Shown: positions 60,324 to 64,000 of the stretch, piece after piece | Layout of the letters: every line of letters begins with the position of its first letter | Numbering within the stretch: the first letter of the stretch is position 1 | Assembly: GCF_000317535.1 (NCBI RefSeq) | Contig: NC_019757.1 | Location: 4,739,501-4,803,500 of the forward strand | Source: Cylindrospermum stagnale PCC 7417 | Lineage (GTDB): Bacteria; Cyanobacteriota; Cyanobacteriia; Cyanobacteriales; Nostocaceae | DNA length: 64,000 nucleotides | Direction: 5' to 3' | Program-made: the position numbers and the translations under genes | The notes under the pieces: model-generated | Seen by the model: the letters and a program-made list of their open reading frames with translations, nothing else | The model's database searches: none | What the model was told of the DNA's origin: nothing

Positions 60324-61411
60324 CTTGAAGGTCTTCCTCCAAGGATGTTCTTTTTCCACAATTCTCCTAAGCTATAGTCTTCTAGCCACTCATGTAAATC
60401 ATCTTCCTTCAATCTTCGGAGTAATGATTTACCATCTTTTCTGTCTACTACAATTACATCATCTGCGCTAAATTCATTCAGCAGTTCAACCGACTGAGTG
60501 GAAACAATAACTTGTTTTTCTATTGCAGCAGCACGCATTAATGATGCAAGAATAGTAATTGCATAAGGGTGAAGACCTAACTCAGGTTCATCAACTAAAA
60601 TTGTTTCTGGTTGAAGAGAAGTAGGTTGTAAAAAAACGGTTGCCAAACATATAAAACGCAGCGTTCCATCAGAAAGAAGATGAGCTTTAAAGGGAATATC
60701 TTGACCTTGCTCAAACCATTCAAGTTCTATCATATCCTTATTTTGTGGGGAAGGTCGTAGATAGAAATCACTAAAGAAAGGTGCAACAAGTCGAATTGTT
60801 TTGACAATTCGTTGATAATATTCAGGATGATTTTGTTTTAATAAATACAAGAAAGCCGCAAGATTACGAGCATCTGAACGCAGGTAATTATTAACATTAA
60901 TGCCATGTATTTGTTTTACATAAGCACTGTCGCTTGTATCGTGGAAATGATAAACTCGCCACTGTTGCATAGCAGGTAATACATATTCGTCAATTCTTGT
61001 CCCAGTACCTCGTGGAGCTTGAGTTTCAAAATGACCACTACCTATTTCCCACTCAGTATTATTCCATCCAAAAGATTCTTTAGAGAACATCAGACGGTTA
61101 TCCTGAGTTGGTTCAAAAGTAGCGAAATAACTGTTGGTTCCGAAGTAAAGTTTAACTTCTAATTGTTCAGTTGTTTTCCTACCAAAATGCAAAATCGCAT
61201 CGGGGCCACCCTGACGGCTGACAAAAACTTGCAGATTTCCCTCAAGCATCTGCTGAACCATGCGAAAAAAGCCGATGAAGTTAGATTTACCAGCGCCATT
61301 GCAGCCAATGAGTACGTTAAGTTGAGCAAGCTTAATGTCGCATTCAGCAATAGACTTAAAGCCCTTCAAAACAATTCTGGATAGTTGCTGTCTACTAATC
61401 AATCTCGGCAT
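60320..61411 (-). CDS. AAA-family (OLD/RecF-like) ATPase of the DUF4276 pair
   Basis: A 363-residue ABC-type ATPase of the AAA_21 group. Walker A is VLIGCNGAGKSNFIGFF at about residues 33-49. An ABC-signature-like AHLLSDGTLRFICLATVF is near 240-257, Walker B/D-loop is ILVDEPELGLHP near 268-280, and the H-loop-like IVSTQSVELLNEF follows. The inserted region between holds FHDTSDSAYVKQIHGINVNN. Such ATPases act as sensors in OLD, Gabija-like and PARIS systems. The stop overlaps the DUF4276 start by four bases. The two genes stand alone between Uma2 and aroC. Confidence 0.9.
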   Translation of the reverse strand: MPRLISRQQLSRIVLKGFKSIAECDIKLAQLNVLIGCNGAGKSNFIGFFRMVQQMLEGNLQVFVSRQGGPDAILHFGRKTTEQLEVKLYFGTNSYFATFEPTQDNRLMFSKESFGWNNTEWEIGSGHFETQAPRGTGTRIDEYVLPAMQQWRVYHFHDTSDSAYVKQIHGINVNNYLRSDARNLAAFLYLLKQNHPEYYQRIVKTIRLVAPFFSDFYLRPSPQNKDMIELEWFEQGQDIPFKAHLLSDGTLRFICLATVFLQPTSLQPETILVDEPELGLHPYAITILASLMRAAAIEKQVIVSTQSVELLNEFSADDVIVVDRKDGKSLLRRLKEDDLHEWLEDYSLGELWKKNILGGRPSR

Positions 61412-61539
61412 AGAATAGCCTCCTGATTTTTAAGCTTTCCGGCTGCTGATGTCGCTGAACTTGCGCCATTCTGAAGCACGAAAAAGTTTGGCAAATCATT
61501 ACTTTGTTTAGTTATCAAAATTTCCTGAAAGTTTAATCC

Positions 61540-62628
61540 CTATAACACCTTACATTGTGCCTGTTGCCGCAATAGATGATCGCACAAAACCAAAGCTACC
61601 ATCGCGTCAACCATTGGCACAGCGCGGGGTAGCACACAAGGATCATGGCGTCCTTTGGCAGCTAATAGGGTTTCTTCACCTTCACGAGTTACTGTTTTTT
61701 GCTCTTTTCTAATTGTGGCTGTGGGTTTAAATGCAACTCGCAAAATGATGTTTTCGCCGTTGGAAATTCCCCCTTGAATACCGCCAGAACGATTAGTTAC
61801 AGTGCGGATTTCCCCTTGTTCGTCAATATAAAATTCGTCGTTATGTTCAATTCCTGTTAACAGGGTTCCTGCAAAACCGGAACCAATTTCAAAACCTTTA
61901 CTCGCAGGAAGAGACATTACAGCTTTCGCTATATCTGCTTCCAATTTATCAAAAACTGGTTCGCCTAAACCTTTGGGCACATTTCGCGCCACACATTCTA
62001 CTACACCGCCGATGGAATCACCTTGTCTGCCAGTTTGTTCAATTAATTCAATCATGCGCGTGGCAGTTTCGCCATCTGGACAGCGGACAATGTTGCTTTC
62101 CACTTGTTCTAAGGTGACGGTGTTAGGATCTACTATGCCTTCTAAGTCTTTGATGCGCTTGACGTAAGCGATAATTTCGATATTGGCGACTTGACGGAGA
62201 ATCTTTTTAGCGATCGCACCCGCTGCCACTCTTCCTATTGTCTCACGCGCTGACGACCTGCCGCCACCTTGCCAATTTCTAATCCCATATTTAGCATCAT
62301 AAGTCGCATCTGCGTGGGAAGGGCGATACTTTTGCGCCATCTCGTCGTAATCTTGGGGACGAGTATCTTTGTTCCGCACTAAAATTGCAATTGGTGTTCC
62401 TAAAGTTTTTCCCTCAAATACCCCAGACAATATTTCGCAGGTATCCGCTTCCTTGCGGGGAGTCGTAATTTTACTTTGTCCAGGACGCCTTCTATCTAGT
62501 TCTACTTGAATTTCTTCAGCCGAAATTTCCAGTTGTGGAGGACAACCATCAATCACAACCCCCACACCGCCGCCGTGGGACTCGCCAAAAGTAGTAATGC
62601 GAAATAGATGACCAAAAGTGCTGCCCAT
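61540..62628 (-). CDS. aroC: Chorismate synthase
   Basis: It converts 5-enolpyruvylshikimate 3-phosphate to chorismate with reduced FMN, the last shared step for aromatic amino acids. The 362-residue protein has all signature blocks: [80 protein letters not shown], and [20 protein letters not shown], then [19 protein letters not shown]. Length is typical. It is the gene downstream of psbA, separated by a terminator. Confidence 0.98.
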   Translation of the reverse strand: MGSTFGHLFRITTFGESHGGGVGVVIDGCPPQLEISAEEIQVELDRRRPGQSKITTPRKEADTCEILSGVFEGKTLGTPIAILVRNKDTRPQDYDEMAQKYRPSHADATYDAKYGIRNWQGGGRSSARETIGRVAAGAIAKKILRQVANIEIIAYVKRIKDLEGIVDPNTVTLEQVESNIVRCPDGETATRMIELIEQTGRQGDSIGGVVECVARNVPKGLGEPVFDKLEADIAKAVMSLPASKGFEIGSGFAGTLLTGIEHNDEFYIDEQGEIRTVTNRSGGIQGGISNGENIILRVAFKPTATIRKEQKTVTREGEETLLAAKGRHDPCVLPRAVPMVDAMVALVLCDHLLRQQAQCKVL

Positions 62629-62715
62629 GATGTTGAGAAAAAATATCGGCTGTTGTAATTGTATCGGGAGTTATGGCAAAAGATGATTTTAGCGCAATAC
62701 AGTTCAGTTAAGCAT

Positions 62716-62760
62716 TTCTTCCTTCTCTTCCTTCTCTTCCTTCTCTTCCTTCTCTTCCTT
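62716..62760. repeat. 9-bp tandem repeat (TTCTCTTCC)n
   Basis: About five near-perfect copies of a purine/pyrimidine-biased 9-base unit, 90 bases upstream of the aroC ATG on the minus strand (read as GGAAGAGAA). It lies outside any coding frame. Confidence 0.8.
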
Positions 62761-62919
62761 TGCGTTCTACAGCCCTTTGGGCATCGCTGCGCGCGTGCGT
62801 CCTTTGCGGTTTGTTAAAAAAATTGACTTTGACAAAGAGTTAAGCCTTAACTGAACAGTATTGGATTTTAGCGATGCGATCGCTCTTTTTTCTACATAAA
62901 TAGCAAAACATAGTGCCAA

Positions 62920-62956
62920 TAAAAAACGCCCTCCCAATCCAGGAGAGCGTTTTTTA
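62920..62956 (-). terminator. Rho-independent terminator of psbA
   Basis: On the minus strand AACGCTCTCC and GGGAGGGCGTT form a stem with small mismatch around TGGATT, followed by TTTT. It lies about 20 bases past the psbA stop. The A-run on the other side lets it work in both directions. Confidence 0.85.
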
Positions 62957-62974
62957 TTCAGCTAGAATTTCGGA

Positions 62975-64000
62975 TTAACCGTTGATTGCAGGAGCAGTCA
63001 GAGCTACGGGAGCAACATCAGCAGCAGCCAAGTCTAGAGGGAAGTTGTGAGCGTTACGCTCGTGCATCACTTCCATACCCAGGTTAGCGCGGTTGATGAC
63101 GTCAGCCCATGTACCGATGACGCGACCTTGAGAATCAATGATTGATTGGTTGAAGTTGAAACCGTTGAGGTTGAAAGCCATTGTGCTCACACCCAAAGCG
63201 GTGAACCAGATGCCGATTACAGGCCATGCTGCCAACAAGAAGTGTAGTTGACGGCTGTTGTTGAATGAGGCGTATTGGAAGATTAAGCGACCGAAGTAGC
63301 CGTGGGCTGCAACGATGTTGTAGGTTTCTTCTTCTTGTCCGAACTTGTAACCGTAGTTCAAGGATTCGGTTTCGGTTGTTTCCCGAACTAAGGAAGAAGT
63401 TACGAGTGAACCGTGCATTGCTGAGAATAAGCTTCCACCGAATACACCAGCTACACCTAACATGTGGAAGGGGTGCATCAGGATGTTATGTTCAGCTTGG
63501 AACACAATCATGAAGTTGAATGTTCCGGAGATCCCCAAAGGCATACCGTCGGAGAATGAACCTTGACCAATTGGGTAGATCAAGAATACTGCTGTAGCAG
63601 ATGCCAAAGGTGCAGAGTAAGCTACGCAGATCCAAGGACGCATTCCCAAGCGGTAAGATAGTTCCCACTGACGACCGAGGTAGCAAGCGCATCCGATCAA
63701 GAAGTGGAAAATTACCAGTTGGTAAGGACCGCCGTTGTACAACCACTCATCTAAGGAAGCTGCTTCCCAGATTGGGTAGAAGTGTAAACCGATAGCGTTG
63801 GAGGAAGGAACAACCGCACCGGAAATGATGTTGTTTCCGTAAATCAAGGAACCTGCTACTGGCTCACGGATACCGTCGATGTCAACGGGAGGCGCAGCGA
63901 TGAAGGCGATGATGAAGCAGGTGGTTGCAGCCAGTAGGGTAGGAATCATCAACACGCCGAACCAACCGATATAAATCCGGTTTTCGGTGCTGGTGATCCA
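62975..64000 (-). CDS. psbA: Photosystem II D1 protein, first ~19 residues outside window
   Basis: D1 carries the P680 chlorophylls, the QB site and most ligands of the Mn4CaO5 cluster in the thylakoid membrane. 341 residues are present, starting at Trp20 ([20 protein letters not shown]). Mn ligands are intact: Asp170 in FSDGMPLG, Glu189/His190-region [11 protein letters not shown], His332/Glu333 in VMHERNAH, Asp342 and Ala344 in [10 protein letters not shown]. Tyr161 is in LIYPIGQ. Position 130 is Gln ([11 protein letters not shown]), as in the D1:1 low-light form rather than the Glu130 of D1:2. Processing after Ala344 would remove [16 protein letters not shown]. It is a canonical, functional-looking copy, one of several usual in cyanobacteria. 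Confidence 0.97.
   Translation of the reverse strand, partial: WITSTENRIYIGWFGVLMIPTLLAATTCFIIAFIAAPPVDIDGIREPVAGSLIYGNNIISGAVVPSSNAIGLHFYPIWEAASLDEWLYNGGPYQLVIFHFLIGCACYLGRQWELSYRLGMRPWICVAYSAPLASATAVFLIYPIGQGSFSDGMPLGISGTFNFMIVFQAEHNILMHPFHMLGVAGVFGGSLFSAMHGSLVTSSLVRETTETESLNYGYKFGQEEETYNIVAAHGYFGRLIFQYASFNNSRQLHFLLAAWPVIGIWFTALGVSTMAFNLNGFNFNQSIIDSQGRVIGTWADVINRANLGMEVMHERNAHNFPLDLAAADVAPVALTAPAING

Larger units (their letters stand above)
62629..62974. other. Intergenic region between aroC and psbA with tandem repeat
   Basis: From about 62716 to 62760 the 9-base unit TTCTCTTCC repeats about five times. A GCGTTCTACAGCCC...TGCGTCC repeat follows at 62762-62810. The psbA terminator is at 62920-62956. 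The aroC promoter would lie on the minus strand in the first part. Confidence 0.6.

Noticed and set aside
62975-64000. Atypical (rogue or far-red) D1
   Set aside because: All Mn-cluster ligands and the C-terminal processing site are intact.
1-64000. tRNA or rRNA genes and insertion-sequence transposases
   Set aside because: Intergenic regions were scanned by eye for TTCGAATC/TTCAAATC-type T-loops, rRNA-like blocks and transposase motifs; none was convincing.

Overview
The window comes from a cyanobacterium, most likely a filamentous heterocyst-forming Nostocales strain of the Nostoc/Anabaena type. Reasons: psbA for photosystem II D1 at the right edge; the operon order fbp-tal-zwf-opcA; a crtW-type carotene ketolase; an RRM-type Rbp protein; many GCGATCGC (HIP1) octamers; and Nostoc-style heptanucleotide repeats (GGGTAAT/GGTAATT type) between and inside genes. 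No sequence search was possible, so family assignments rest on motifs read by eye.

Layout. 1-14.2 kb, all minus strand, is an exopolysaccharide/O-antigen-type cluster: five GT-B glycosyltransferases (one cut by the window edge), a sugar epimerase, a DUF4091 protein, a Wzy-like polymerase, a MurJ/Wzx-like flippase and a CapD/FlaA1-type dehydratase. It carries decayed fragments (epimerase C-terminus, asparagine synthetase B, glycosyltransferase, polymerase), so it has been repeatedly rearranged. 14.2-15.3 kb is a long gap without a convincing gene. 15.3-31 kb is mixed housekeeping: ilvH, a BON protein, an alpha/beta hydrolase, infC, an MFS-like/HEAT-repeat fusion, a CAP lipoprotein, a dehydrogenase, a hicAB pair with frameshifted hicA, a UPF0182 protein, a cNMP-binding protein and cobB/cbiA with repeats inserted in frame. 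At 31.2 kb is a small MVL-type lectin with a double-glycine leader.

31.7-37.4 kb is the oxidative pentose phosphate operon fbp-tal-zwf-opcA, with inverted heptamer repeats in two of its gaps and a clear terminator after opcA. 37.8-41.2 kb holds rbp, a small conserved protein and two toxin-antitoxin modules (TacA/TacT-like and PrlF/YhaV-like). Then come a four-EF-hand protein and a class II ribonucleotide reductase gene interrupted by a 319-bp group I intron inside the catalytic NPCGE motif. 45-54.5 kb has an FMN protein, an L,D-transpeptidase, cysE, an eCIS-associated-looking protein, secreted/anchored proteins, a rhodanese, hrcA and crtW. 55.2-62.6 kb has an SDR, an SRPBCC protein, a radical SAM protein, a SemiSWEET, a Uma2 nuclease-like protein, an AAA ATPase/DUF4276 pair that looks like a defence module, and aroC. 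psbA (5' end missing) closes the window.

The most notable items are the group I intron in nrdJ (splice sites supported by P1 and P10 pairing), the GG-leader lectin, the ATPase/DUF4276 pair, the eCIS-type protein with an unrecognised C-terminal domain, and the heptamer repeats that became coding sequence in cobB.
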